Under the pieces are notes generated by a model. That model saw only the letters and a list, made by a program, of their open reading frames with translations, was not told the origin of the DNA and searched no databases. DNA of 64,000 nucleotides, from positions 1,040,001 through 1,104,000 of the forward strand of contig NZ_JAWPMM010000001.1 of NCBI RefSeq assembly GCF_033344935.1, given 5' to 3'. Origin of the DNA: Reichenbachiella sp. Lineage in GTDB: Bacteria > Bacteroidota > Bacteroidia > Cytophagales > Cyclobacteriaceae. Made by a program: the position numbers and the translations under genes. Every line of letters begins with the position of its first letter. Positions within the stretch are counted from its first letter, which is position 1. Shown here piece by piece: positions 51,106 through 60,794 of this stretch.

Positions 51106-51723
51106 ATGAAATATAAAATAGCAGTAATTGCAACTCTTTTGTTTGTTGGGTCTTGTGCGCCGAAGTTGTCTTTTACCTGGACAAAGCCAAACTATGAAAC
51201 TACTAAGTATAAGAAAGTAGCCATTTTTTCAAGCGGAAGAAACTTACAGGTCGCTATGGAGTTTCAGGATACTATGGTGGAATATTTAGCTGATAAGGGA
51301 ATAACGGCTGTTTCTGGCATGTCCATCCTTAATCCAATGCAGTCAGAATCGCTGAAGCCTGAGCAGATCAAAAGCACCTTACTAAAGGAAGGTGTAGATG
51401 CTGTAATATCAGTTACACTGGTTGATAAAGATAAATCTATGGAGTATGTCCAGGGCACCAACATGTATATGTATGGAGGATATGGTTTTGGAGGTTATTA
51501 TGGATACAGATACGGACCAGGGTTTTATGATCCAGGATACTATTCAGAATCGACTACCTACTTGCTTGAAAACCACTTCTATGAAATAACTGAAGATGGA
51601 AATAAGGAAGATGCATTAGTTTGGGCCTCTCAGAGTGAAATTACAGATCCATCGAAGAGCATTACTAAAACTTATTCCAAAATGCTTGTAAATGCTCTTA
51701 TTAGTGATGGAATTATTCAGTAA
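51106..51723 (+). CDS. Hypothetical lipoprotein, DUF4136-like
   Basis: 205 residues with lipoprotein signal (IAVIATLLFVGSC). A core like DUF4136/LpoB-type proteins: YKKVAIFSSGRNLQVAMEFQDTMVEYLADKGI and ALLKEGVDAVISVTLVD-like LLKEGVDAVISVTLVDKD. A Tyr/Gly-rich segment follows (MYMYGGYGFGGYYGYRYGPG). Function unknown. Confidence 0.65.
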   Translation: MKYKIAVIATLLFVGSCAPKLSFTWTKPNYETTKYKKVAIFSSGRNLQVAMEFQDTMVEYLADKGITAVSGMSILNPMQSESLKPEQIKSTLLKEGVDAVISVTLVDKDKSMEYVQGTNMYMYGGYGFGGYYGYRYGPGFYDPGYYSESTTYLLENHFYEITEDGNKEDALVWASQSEITDPSKSITKTYSKMLVNALISDGIIQ

Positions 51724-51764
51724 GTGCTTTCTGTTTCCTACCTGTGGCGGATGAAGGAAAAATA

Positions 51765-52490
51765 ATGTTTCGATCTTCTGTCATATGGTTTGGGTTCTAT
51801 TTTTTGACATGCTTCTTTGTACCTACTAAGGTCGAAGCGCAGGATTCTCGGGGCTCGGGTCAACTTTGGCTGGCCGGTGAAGTGAAGTATAATACGAAAT
51901 CAAATTTCGTAATTAGAGGTAAACTCGAATATCAAACTGAATATGACAGCGATGACCAATGGAACAGTTGGATCATTGGATTTGGGGCAGACTATTTGTT
52001 GATTCCCAATCTAGAATTGAATGGTGTTCTGCAAGGCTTCTCTACTAATGAAAATGATACGCTGAGCAAAAGGGAACTGAGGCCTGTGTTGGGGATAAAA
52101 TTCGATTTTATAAACAAGGGCAGATTTATATTTTATAACCACCTAAAATTCGAGTGGCGGCAGATATATTTAAGCACAGCTGAGTTAAACTCGGGATCTT
52201 TGCGAGTTCGTGAGCAATTGGGCATGACAATGGCATTGACACAAAAAAATCCATCCATGAACAAGTCATTGAATTTATTGATTTGGACTGAGGCCTTTTT
52301 TGTCAAAGAGGATAAAGAAAAAGAACGATTTTCAAATCGGGTGCGCCTAGTGTGTGGATTAAGTTATAGACTAAGCGATCAATGGAAAATAGCCATGACC
52401 TATTATCGACAGCGCTCACGAAATCAAATTGGAGAATCATTTGAAAGTCAGGAGAATATTTTGCGTTTAAAGGCGACTTGCTATTTGTAG
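51765..52490 (+). CDS. DUF2490-like outer-membrane protein
   Basis: 241 residues from the ATG at 51,765; seven more residues upstream are possible. Signal peptide ends VEAQDS. The mature part is all beta strands with typical phrases: QLWLAGEVKYNTKSNFVIRGKLEYQ, FIFYNHLKFEWRQIY, RVREQLGMTMAL, FSNRVRLVCGLSYRLSDQWKIAMTYYRQRS. This resembles DUF2490 barrels. Function unknown. Confidence 0.7.
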   Translation: MFRSSVIWFGFYFLTCFFVPTKVEAQDSRGSGQLWLAGEVKYNTKSNFVIRGKLEYQTEYDSDDQWNSWIIGFGADYLLIPNLELNGVLQGFSTNENDTLSKRELRPVLGIKFDFINKGRFIFYNHLKFEWRQIYLSTAELNSGSLRVREQLGMTMALTQKNPSMNKSLNLLIWTEAFFVKEDKEKERFSNRVRLVCGLSYRLSDQWKIAMTYYRQRSRNQIGESFESQENILRLKATCYL

Positions 52491-52501
52491 TAGTAAGGCA
52501 T

Positions 52502-52535
52502 AAAAAAAGCAGCGTTTGAATCTCAAATGCTGCTT
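52502..52535 (-). terminator. Terminator of the tRNA-His gene
   Basis: Read leftward, AAGCAGCATTTGA and TCAAACGCTGCTT form a stem with one mismatch, followed by a T run. It lies 5 bp after the tRNA 3' end. Confidence 0.82.
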
Positions 52536-52539
52536 TCTG

Positions 52540-52613
52540 GGTGAAAGACCGGACTCGAACCGGCGACCTCCTGAACCACAATCAGGCGTTCTAACCAACT
52601 GAACTACAATCAC
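52540..52613 (-). tRNA. tRNA-His (anticodon GTG)
   Basis: Cloverleaf on the minus strand: D-arm TAGTTCAGTTGGTTAGA, anticodon arm CCTGA-TTGTGGT-TCAGG with GTG, and T-arm GCCGG-TTCGAGT-CCGGT. A further G at 52,614 can serve as the extra G(-1) of tRNA-His opposite C73. CCA is not encoded in full. The acceptor strands read GTGATTG and CTTTCAC, so two adjacent U-U mismatches (5:68 and 6:67) are present. Confidence 0.92.
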
Positions 52614-52701
52614 CATATTTGATCAACCCGTTGGTCGATCCCTTAAAAAGGAGTGCAAATTTAGAAATTTGTATTCTTAATTTCCAAAACTAATCTTGCA
52701 T

Positions 52702-54042
52702 TTATTTTCTATCGAATGATAAGCGCATACCATTTACCCCTTCGTTCATCTGTCCATGGTCATAGGCCAAGTGTCCTGAGACGAAAGTATGGGTGATTTT
52801 GCTTCTAAAAGTTTGCCCTTCAAACGGACTCCAGCCACATTTTGAGAGTACATTTTCTTTTTGAACCATCCATTTGTCATTAGTATCTACCAGTACTAAA
52901 TCTGCATAGTATCCTTCTCTGATATAACCTCTCTCTTTTACCTCGAAGAGAATAGCAGGGTTATGACACATTTTTTCTACTACTCTTTCTATAGAAATCT
53001 TTCCATTCAAGTGATGTTCGAGCATGGCAGGCAAGGCATGTTGAACCAATGGTCCTCCTGATGGGCAGTTCAGATACCCATTGTCCTTTTCTTCCATGGT
53101 GTGTGGTGCGTGATCAGTTGCAATCACATCTATTTTATCATCCAACATGGCCTGGAAAATGGTGTCTCGATCAAAAGCTGTTTTAACGGCTGGGTTCCAT
53201 TTGATTAGTCCACCCTTGGTGAGGTAATCTTCGTCTGAAAACCACATGTGGTGGATGCAGGCTTCAGAAGTGATCAGTTTGTCTTTCAAGGGAATAGAAT
53301 TATCAAATAGCTCAGTTTCTTTTCCAGTCGAAATATGTAGGACATGGAATTTGGTATTGTTGGCTTTTGCCAATGCCACTGCTTTAGACGAAGAAAGGTA
53401 GCAGGCTTCTTCGCTTCGGATCAAAGGGTGAGCGGTAAATGGAATTTTATCATCGTACTTCTCTCGGAAGAGTTCTGTATTTCTTCGGATGGTGCTTTCA
53501 TCTTCGCAGTGCGCAGCTACAATGAGTTCAGCTCTGGAAAATAATTCTGTTAGCGTTTTTTCATTGTCCACCAGCATGTTGCCGGTAGAAGACCCCATAA
53601 ATACTTTGATCCCGCAAACTTCTTGACGACTGGTCTTCATTACTTCTTCTATATTGTCATTAGAAGCGCCCATAAAAAATGAATAGTTCGCCAAAGAGGA
53701 CTGAGAGGCAATATCGTATTTGTCTTGGAGTAGTTCTTGAGTCAGTGCATTAGGTACGGTATTCGGCATTTCCATAAATGAGGTTATACCTCCTGCCACA
53801 GCCGCTCTGCTTTCGGTGTAGATATTTGCCTTGTGTGTTAGTCCCGGCTCTCTAAAATGTACCTGATCATCGATAAGCCCTGGAAGCAAAAATTTTCCAT
53901 CGGCATCTATAACTTCTGCGGTTTCATGAGAAAGGCCAAAACCTATTTTTTCTATGCGTTGATCTTTGATTAATACATCGTGAGCGAGTATTTCTCCCTC
54001 ATTAACCATTTTTGCGTTTTTGATTAATGTGTACTTGGCCAT
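52702..54042 (-). CDS. pyrC: Dihydroorotase (class I type)
   Basis: 446 residues from the ATG at 54,042. The metal region is LIDDQVHFREPGLTHKA, where the first His of HxH is Gln, as in many Bacteroidota members. Others: GIKVFMGSSTG (metal-bridging Lys), VAAHCEDE, HVLHIST, and IATDHAPHTMEEK (Asp). It closes the dihydroorotate ring in pyrimidine synthesis. The QxH change and the shared amidohydrolase fold leave some doubt about substrate. Confidence 0.87.
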   Translation of the reverse strand: MAKYTLIKNAKMVNEGEILAHDVLIKDQRIEKIGFGLSHETAEVIDADGKFLLPGLIDDQVHFREPGLTHKANIYTESRAAVAGGITSFMEMPNTVPNALTQELLQDKYDIASQSSLANYSFFMGASNDNIEEVMKTSRQEVCGIKVFMGSSTGNMLVDNEKTLTELFSRAELIVAAHCEDESTIRRNTELFREKYDDKIPFTAHPLIRSEEACYLSSSKAVALAKANNTKFHVLHISTGKETELFDNSIPLKDKLITSEACIHHMWFSDEDYLTKGGLIKWNPAVKTAFDRDTIFQAMLDDKIDVIATDHAPHTMEEKDNGYLNCPSGGPLVQHALPAMLEHHLNGKISIERVVEKMCHNPAILFEVKERGYIREGYYADLVLVDTNDKWMVQKENVLSKCGWSPFEGQTFRSKITHTFVSGHLAYDHGQMNEGVNGMRLSFDRK

Positions 54043-54155
54043 TCTTCTGATTTTATTCGGTGAAAGTCTGTTTGCCGCAATTAACACCAAGAATCGAGTG
54101 AAACTTGATAAATTGCATCACAAAATTAATTGGCTTCGGCTTCTAATTGCTATCC

Positions 54156-55436
54156 ATGTCGAATAACATCGAAAATTTCTCAGATTTTAAGTTCAACAAG
54201 CAAGTGCTTAATGCCATTGACGAGGCGGGTTATACATCGCCTACCCCTATTCAAAAGAAAGCTATACCGTTGGTGCTGTCTGGGCATGATGTGATGGGCA
54301 TTGCTCAGACGGGAACAGGTAAGACGGCTGCATTTGTTCTTCCGCTGCTGATGAAACTCAAGTATGCACAAGGTCAAGACCCAAGAGCTTTGATTTTAGC
54401 CCCGACCAGAGAGTTGGCCTTGCAGATTAATGAGAACATTAAAAAGTATGCGACATATGTTGACCTGAGATACGCGGCGGTCTATGGGGGAACAGGAATG
54501 AAGGCTCAAGAGGAAAAGCTAGCCGATGGGATAGATATATTGGTGGCTACTCCAGGTCGCTTTATGGACCTTTATAGAAAAAGGATTTTCACTACGAAAC
54601 AAATCAAAACGTTAGTGATTGATGAGGCGGACAAAATGATGGATATGGGATTCATGCCTCAGATTCGACAGATTTTAGAAATCATCCCTGTGAAAAGGCA
54701 AAATCTGCTTTTTTCTGCTACTATGTCTTCCATTGTCGAAAACCTGTCTGCTGAATTTTTGGAGTTTCCAGAAAAAGTAGAAGTCACGCCACAATCATCA
54801 ACAGTAGATACTATTACTCAGTCTCTGTACCTGATTCCCAACTTTAAAAGCAAGATCAATATGCTGGATTATTTGTTGGCCAAAGAGGAAATGACCCGGG
54901 TGATCATTTTTGTAAAAACAAAGGCCAATGCAGATAATATCTTCAAGTTTATAGATAGAAAGATTACGAAGTCGGTTAGGGTGATCCATGGAAATAAGGC
55001 ACAAAACACCCGACTCAATTCAATAGATGCTTTTAAGAATGGAGAAATAAAAATCCTGGTAGCCACCGATGTAGCAGCACGAGGATTGGATGTGAGTATG
55101 GTCTCTCATGTAATCAACTTTGATGTGCCTTTAATTTATGAAGACTATGTACATCGAATTGGACGAACAGGAAGAGCTGAAAACACGGGAATAGCTATCA
55201 CATTTGCTAATCGAGCGGAAGAATATCATGTTAAACAAATTGAGAAGTTAATAGACAAGAAAATTGAGCATGAACCTATTCCATCAGAAGTGGAAATAGA
55301 AAAGACTCCATTTGTCGAACAGCAAGAACAATTACGCGAAATAGACTATCGAAAAAAGAAATTGGATCCGACCTATCAAGGCGCTTTTCATGATAAAAAG
55401 GAAAAGAAGTCAAAAAAAGCTAAAAAAAGACGTTAG
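54156..55436 (+). CDS. DEAD-box RNA helicase
   Basis: 426 residues from the ATG at 54,156. Q motif NKQVLNAIDEAGYTSPTPIQKKAIP, motif I AQTGTGKTAAF, PTRELALQI, motif II VIDEADKMMDMGF, motif III SATM, motif VI YVHRIGRTGRAE. The C-terminus is Lys-rich (KEKKSKKAKKRR), as in RhlE-type helicases that act on ribosome assembly or mRNA. Confidence 0.94.
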   Translation: MSNNIENFSDFKFNKQVLNAIDEAGYTSPTPIQKKAIPLVLSGHDVMGIAQTGTGKTAAFVLPLLMKLKYAQGQDPRALILAPTRELALQINENIKKYATYVDLRYAAVYGGTGMKAQEEKLADGIDILVATPGRFMDLYRKRIFTTKQIKTLVIDEADKMMDMGFMPQIRQILEIIPVKRQNLLFSATMSSIVENLSAEFLEFPEKVEVTPQSSTVDTITQSLYLIPNFKSKINMLDYLLAKEEMTRVIIFVKTKANADNIFKFIDRKITKSVRVIHGNKAQNTRLNSIDAFKNGEIKILVATDVAARGLDVSMVSHVINFDVPLIYEDYVHRIGRTGRAENTGIAITFANRAEEYHVKQIEKLIDKKIEHEPIPSEVEIEKTPFVEQQEQLREIDYRKKKLDPTYQGAFHDKKEKKSKKAKKRR

Positions 55437-55588
55437 TAAAATCGATTCATTCGTCTAAGAAATTGACAGATTCGTCGAAAAAATATTTTGATTCATAGAA
55501 TTTAATTTACCAGAATAAAGAAAGAGGTTATTATTGCTACAGAAAGATGGATTAAATAGTCTTTCTTTCCATAGCTGGTTGAAAAGAT

Positions 55589-55627
55589 CTTGTGGGGAAT
55601 AGGTACATCGGTACCTAATCCCACAAG
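55589..55627. repeat. Near-perfect inverted repeat before gcvP
   Basis: CTTGTGGGGAATAGGTAC and GTACCTAATCCCACAAG face each other across ATCG. One mismatch or bulge in about 17 bp. No T run follows on either strand. The stretch 55,437-55,773 has no gene. Confidence 0.7.
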
Positions 55628-55764
55628 TATCGATTCCTCGCCTCCAATTTTCCAGCTCTAAATCACACAAATTTCACAAGCCAAGAAAGTATCATTTTAA
55701 GAGAATTAGTTCGTATTTTTTTGACTAATTCAGATTAGATTTGCGCAAATTTTCGTAAGGAAAA

Positions 55765-55772
55765 TATATTTG
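55765..55772 (+). promoter_or_regulatory. Promoter -7 element of gcvP
   Basis: TATATTTG matches TAnnTTTG; it lies 28 bp before the ATG at 55,801. A TTTG lies 21 bp upstream (55,740-55,743), slightly wider than usual. Confidence 0.45.
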
Positions 55773-55800
55773 TTTGAAAAGCGTAAACCACGAATCCAAA

Positions 55801-58701
55801 ATGATAGCAAATCTTAACGAGCGCACCTATTTTCAGCACCGTCATAACGGGCCTTCTAATGAAGATATTTCTCAGATGTTGGACACCATCGGTGTTGATT
55901 CAGTCGATGAATTGATTGATCAAACGGTGCCAGAAAACATCCGCAAAAGAGCTGACCTAAACATACCTGAAGCGCTCGATGAGTTTAGCTATGTGAGATA
56001 CGTAAAGGAGATTGCATCTAAGAATAAGGTTTTCAAATCGTTTATAGGACTAGGATATTACAATTGCGTCACTCCAGCAGTTATCCAAAGAAACATTCTT
56101 GAGAATCCAGGATGGTATACTGCATACACACCATATCAAGCTGAAATAGCGCAAGGGAGACTAGAGGCTTTGGTTAATTTTCAGACTATGGTTTCGGATC
56201 TCACAGGAATGGAGATCGCAAATGCCTCTCTATTGGATGAAGCTACAGCAGCGGCGGAAGCCATGTCTATGCAATTCTCATTGAGAAAAAAGGACAAGAA
56301 ATCTGCCCATAAGTATTTTGTGGATGAAAGAATATTCCCTCAAACCTTAGATGTACTTAAGACTAGGGCATTGCCAATCGGTATAGAATTGGTTATTGAT
56401 AAATACGAAAATATTGACATTTCTTCTCCTGAATATTTTGGATTGATTGTACAATACCCGAATTCAGAAGGAAGTGTAGAAGATTATAGAACACTCTTTT
56501 CAAAAGCGAAGGAAAATCAAGTTTTCATTACAGCAGCCACTGATTTGATGAGCTTGGTGTTATTAACTCCTCCTGGCGAAATGGGTGCTGATGTAGTCGT
56601 TGGAACTACACAAAGGTTTGGCGTACCTATGGGATTTGGCGGTCCTCATGCAGGTTTCTTTGCAACAAGAGAAGAGTACAAAAGACAGATACCAGGTAGA
56701 ATAATCGGAGTATCTCAGGATAGCCATGGAAACAAAGCTTACCGAATGGCTTTGCAAACCAGAGAGCAACACATCAGAAGAGAGAAAGCTACTTCTAATA
56801 TATGCACGGCTCAAGTTTTGCTTGGCGTGATCGCTGGAGCATATGCGGTATACCATGGTCCCAATGGTTTAAAAAGAATAGCATCGAGAATCCATGGATT
56901 GGCACAGCTGGCTAGTCTGTATCTAGGTGAAATGGGATTTGAACAGGAGAATCAAGTCTATTTTGATACCTTGAAAATCAAAGCAGATGACTCGTTAAAG
57001 GAAAAAGTAAGAAAGGAAGCTGAATCACGAGGCATCAATCTCAACTATTATAATAATGGGTCAATCGGTGTAGCATTTGATGAGACGCATACGGTGGTTG
57101 AATTGGTAGAAATTGTTTCTATTTTTGGAAAATTCGGCTCAAAGATAATTGATGAGGCAACAGTGATTGAGGCTGCGAATCACGTTGAAATTAAATTCAA
57201 CGGTGACTTCGATCGGACTTCAAGCTTTATGGAACATCCTGTTTACCAAAAATATCAATCTGAGCATGAGATGCTGAGATACTTGAAGAGGTTGGAGAAT
57301 AAAGATTTGTCTTTGGCCCATTCGATGATCTCGCTTGGCTCATGTACGATGAAGTTGAACGCAACTTCTGAGATGGTTCCTATTACTTGGCCTGAGTTTG
57401 CTCAAATGCACCCATTTGCGCCAGTTGATCAGACACAAGGATACAGAGAACTCATTACCAACTTGACAGAGTGGCTGTCAGAGATTACAGGGTTTTATAC
57501 CACCTCACTACAACCTAACTCTGGTGCACAAGGAGAGTATGCGGGCTTATTAGTAATCAAAGCGTATCAAGCAGATAAAGGAGAAGAACATAGAAATGTA
57601 ACGTTGATTCCTTCATCAGCGCACGGTACAAACCCAGCTAGCGCAGTGATGGCAGGAAATAGCGTGGTGATCGTGAAATGTGATGAGAAGGGTAATATTG
57701 ATGTAGCAGATCTAAAAGCGAAAGCAGAACAATATAAGGAAACGTTATCTTCATTGATGATCACTTATCCATCTACACATGGAGTGTTTGAGGAAAGCGT
57801 GATTGAAATCTGTGAAATCATTCATCAGAATGGTGGACAAGTCTATATGGATGGCGCAAACATGAATGCACAAGTTGGCTTGACAAGTCCTGGCCATATT
57901 GGTGCTGATGTTTGTCACTTAAACTTACATAAGACATTTGCTATCCCACATGGTGGTGGAGGTCCGGGGATTGGTCCTATTGGAGTGGCTGAACACTTAG
58001 CTCCATACCTTCCTGGTAGTCCTTTGGTTGATATTGACAATGGCAAAGCCATCAGTTCAATTTCTGCTGCGCCATTTGGAAGTGCTGGCGTGTTGCCAAT
58101 TTCTTATGGCTATGTGGCTATGATGGGACCTGATGGTTTGTTGAATGCTACAAAAATGGCGATTCTTAATGCAAACTATATCAAGACACGATTAGAAGCT
58201 AAATTCCCAATTCTATATACTGGTGTAAATGGAAGATGCGCTCACGAAATGATCGTTGACTGCAGAGCATTTAAATCATTTGGTATCGAAGTAGAGGATA
58301 TTGCGAAGCGACTGATGGATTATGGTTTTCATGCACCAACGGTATCATTCCCTGTGGCAGGAACGCTCATGATCGAACCAACAGAAAGTGAAACCAAGGA
58401 AGAGTTAGATAGATTCTGTGATGCCTTATTGCAAATCAGAGAAGAGATTGAAGCCGTTGAGAATGGCAGTATGGATGCTAATGATAATGTGCTGAAAAAC
58501 GCTCCTCATACAGCAGATTCAGTATTGGCTGAGGATTGGAATCATGGTTATACCAGAGCAGAGGCAGCTTATCCTTTAGAGTACCTTAAAACAAATAAAT
58601 TCTGGCCTTCAGTAGGTCGAGTTGATAACGCTTATGGCGACAGGCATTTGTTCTGTAGCTGTATTCCTGTTGAGGAATTTGAAGAAGTAGTGGAGGCCTA
58701 A
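55801..58701 (+). CDS. gcvP: Glycine dehydrogenase (decarboxylating), single-chain P protein
   Basis: 966 residues from the ATG at 55,801; a TTG at 55,774 lies directly behind the -7 element and is unlikely. Features are FQHRHNGPSNEDISQML, FIGLGYYNCVTPAVIQRNILENPGWYTAYTPYQAEI, SLGSCTMKLNATSEM, and the PLP lysine in HLNLHKTFAIPHGGGGPG. It decarboxylates glycine in the glycine cleavage system. The other gcv genes are not in this window. A terminator follows. Confidence 0.96.
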   Translation: MIANLNERTYFQHRHNGPSNEDISQMLDTIGVDSVDELIDQTVPENIRKRADLNIPEALDEFSYVRYVKEIASKNKVFKSFIGLGYYNCVTPAVIQRNILENPGWYTAYTPYQAEIAQGRLEALVNFQTMVSDLTGMEIANASLLDEATAAAEAMSMQFSLRKKDKKSAHKYFVDERIFPQTLDVLKTRALPIGIELVIDKYENIDISSPEYFGLIVQYPNSEGSVEDYRTLFSKAKENQVFITAATDLMSLVLLTPPGEMGADVVVGTTQRFGVPMGFGGPHAGFFATREEYKRQIPGRIIGVSQDSHGNKAYRMALQTREQHIRREKATSNICTAQVLLGVIAGAYAVYHGPNGLKRIASRIHGLAQLASLYLGEMGFEQENQVYFDTLKIKADDSLKEKVRKEAESRGINLNYYNNGSIGVAFDETHTVVELVEIVSIFGKFGSKIIDEATVIEAANHVEIKFNGDFDRTSSFMEHPVYQKYQSEHEMLRYLKRLENKDLSLAHSMISLGSCTMKLNATSEMVPITWPEFAQMHPFAPVDQTQGYRELITNLTEWLSEITGFYTTSLQPNSGAQGEYAGLLVIKAYQADKGEEHRNVTLIPSSAHGTNPASAVMAGNSVVIVKCDEKGNIDVADLKAKAEQYKETLSSLMITYPSTHGVFEESVIEICEIIHQNGGQVYMDGANMNAQVGLTSPGHIGADVCHLNLHKTFAIPHGGGGPGIGPIGVAEHLAPYLPGSPLVDIDNGKAISSISAAPFGSAGVLPISYGYVAMMGPDGLLNATKMAILNANYIKTRLEAKFPILYTGVNGRCAHEMIVDCRAFKSFGIEVEDIAKRLMDYGFHAPTVSFPVAGTLMIEPTESETKEELDRFCDALLQIREEIEAVENGSMDANDNVLKNAPHTADSVLAEDWNHGYTRAEAAYPLEYLKTNKFWPSVGRVDNAYGDRHLFCSCIPVEEFEEVVEA

Positions 58702-58739
58702 ATTTCGACGGGCAACCGCTTCTCAAAATATATCATTAT

Positions 58740-58787
58740 AAGATCAAGTTAAAGCCTAGCTTGGCAAGGTTTTGGCTTGATCTTTTT
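58740..58787 (+). terminator. Terminator after gcvP
   Basis: AAGATCAAG and CTTGATCTT form a stem around a longer loop containing an inner GCC/GGC pair, followed by TTT. Confidence 0.7.
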
Positions 58788-58798
58788 AAATTCAATCA

Positions 58799-59200
58799 AT
58801 GAAAAAACCTTTACTTTTCTTTATCACTCTAGTCTTGCTCTGCAGTTCTGTCCTTACAGGACAGGAGGCAGTAGTGGCTGATGAGGAGAAGACTGCGTTG
58901 AATTTTGCGAGACCCGAGGAAAGCACGCTCAATTATAATAGCAAGCTGGCTGTGAAACCTCTCGATTATGAGCTTTCAGCTGTTGATGATAAATCATTCA
59001 AGGTTAAATTTATTAATCAGCCATCAGACTACCTGGACATCAAAATCTATGATGTTATTGGTAATCTGATTTTAAAAGAAAGTGTCAAACAAGCCAAGGA
59101 TTCTGAGTTGGAATATCAATTCGATGAAATCAAGTCGAAAATTTTTGTGATAAAAGTAAAATCTGGAAAAGAAAATCTTACCAAAAAGATTAACCTTTAA
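58799..59200 (+). CDS. Small secreted protein with T9SS-type C-terminal domain
   Basis: 133 residues with a signal peptide (LLFFITLVLLCSSVLTGQE). The C-terminal 75 residues look like the type A sorting domain of the type IX secretion system: LDIKIYDVIGNLILKES, then KSKIFVIKVKSGKENLTKKINL. The domain is nearly the whole mature protein. Role unknown. Confidence 0.65.
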   Translation: MKKPLLFFITLVLLCSSVLTGQEAVVADEEKTALNFARPEESTLNYNSKLAVKPLDYELSAVDDKSFKVKFINQPSDYLDIKIYDVIGNLILKESVKQAKDSELEYQFDEIKSKIFVIKVKSGKENLTKKINL

Positions 59201-59414
59201 GTCGAACCTCCTTCGATCTTAGCCACTTCCTAAAATACCTTCTTCTCCCTTCATTTTTTTGATTATATTGTGTCCGATATTGATACAGTTTTTTGTTCAA
59301 TATGGATCGCTTTTTTGTTAAAGCAAGAATGAAAATGTCCTTTGATGGATGCTGGCATATATTTCTATGTTTGGCACATATTCTGAGTAGTAAGAGATCA
59401 CTAAAGAAAAAACC

Positions 59415-60794
59415 GTGGAAAAAGAATTAGGAAACATATTAATAATTGATGACGATGAGGATGTGCTATTTGCAGCCAAAATGTTATTAAAAAAGCACGC
59501 TAAAAATGTAATCATTGAAAAGAATCCAAAGAAGATTCCCTTTTTGATGAACAATGATACTTACGACGTGATTTTACTGGATATGAATTTCAGTAAGGAT
59601 ATCACAAGTGGTAAAGAGGGTTTTTATTGGTTGGAGCAAATTTTGGAGCGTGACCCGAAAGCTGTAGTGATTCTGATAACGGCCTTTGGTGATGTGGAGA
59701 TGGCTGTTCGTGCTTTGAAAGAAGGCGCTACAGATTTTGTATTGAAACCATGGCAGAACGAGAAACTGTTAGCTACGCTCAACACGGCCGTAAAACTTAA
59801 AAAATCCTACAAAGAAGTAGATCAATTAAAGTCAGCCAAGAAGCAGCTTGAAGAAGAAATAAACCAGCCTTTTAAAGAAATCATTGGAGAGAGTCAGGCG
59901 ATTAAAGATGTCTTCAAGGTAATTGAAAAAGTGGCTCAAACGGACGCCAACGTGTTGATTTTAGGAGAGAATGGAACAGGAAAGGAGTTGATCTCACGAG
60001 CTATTCATATGCAGTCTCTAAGGAAGGACAATGTATTTGTAGGTGTTGATATGGGAGCCATCACAGAAACGCTCTTTGAAAGTGAGCTCTTTGGTCATAA
60101 GAAAGGAAGCTTTACGGATGCCAAGGAAGACCGAACAGGTCGCTTTGAAGTAGCCAATAAGGGCACGCTCTTCTTGGATGAAATCGGAAATTTGAGCATG
60201 CCACTGCAGTCGAAGCTGCTTACAGTAATTCAGAATAGACAAGTCACAAAGATTGGAGCCAATAAGCCTGCGAATATTGATATCCGTTTGATTTGTGCAA
60301 CTAATATGCCTATCTATGACATGGTCGAGGATTCGACATTCCGTCAAGATTTATTGTATAGAATCAATACGGTTGAAATCCATTTACCTTCGTTGAGGGA
60401 GAGGCTCGAAGATATCCCATTATTGGCAGATCATTTTGTTAAAACCTATAGTTCCAAATATAGAAAGAGCGGTAAGAAAATTGGAGCGGCCGCACTAAAA
60501 AAATTACAAAAGTATCATTGGCCGGGTAACATCAGAGAATTGCAGCATGCGATTGAACGAGCGGTGATCATGAGTGATGAATCTTCATTGACACCGGACG
60601 ATTTTTTCTTCTTGAATCATAAGCCAGAAGGTCAATCTGATGGAGATGCAGATATCTTTAACTTGGACGAGGTGGAGAAGAATGTGATCAAAAAGGCTAT
60701 TGATCGACATGATGGCAACATATCAAAAGCAGCCAAAGAGCTGGGACTAACCAGAGCATCACTTTATCGCCGATTAGAAAAGCATGGCCTATAG
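59415..60794 (+). CDS. Sigma-54 dependent response regulator (NtrC type)
   Basis: 459 residues, GTG start. Receiver (1-120: IIDDDEDV, VILLDMNFSKD with phosphate-acceptor Asp), then an AAA+ domain with LGENGTGKELISRAIH (Walker A), GTLFLDEIGNLSMPLQSKLL (Walker B), and the sigma-54 contact loop reading GSFTDA instead of GAFTGA, and a C-terminal Fis-type HTH (NISKAAKELGLTRASLYRRLEKHGL). It overlaps its kinase gene by 11 bp. Confidence 0.94.
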   Translation: MEKELGNILIIDDDEDVLFAAKMLLKKHAKNVIIEKNPKKIPFLMNNDTYDVILLDMNFSKDITSGKEGFYWLEQILERDPKAVVILITAFGDVEMAVRALKEGATDFVLKPWQNEKLLATLNTAVKLKKSYKEVDQLKSAKKQLEEEINQPFKEIIGESQAIKDVFKVIEKVAQTDANVLILGENGTGKELISRAIHMQSLRKDNVFVGVDMGAITETLFESELFGHKKGSFTDAKEDRTGRFEVANKGTLFLDEIGNLSMPLQSKLLTVIQNRQVTKIGANKPANIDIRLICATNMPIYDMVEDSTFRQDLLYRINTVEIHLPSLRERLEDIPLLADHFVKTYSSKYRKSGKKIGAAALKKLQKYHWPGNIRELQHAIERAVIMSDESSLTPDDFFFLNHKPEGQSDGDADIFNLDEVEKNVIKKAIDRHDGNISKAAKELGLTRASLYRRLEKHGL

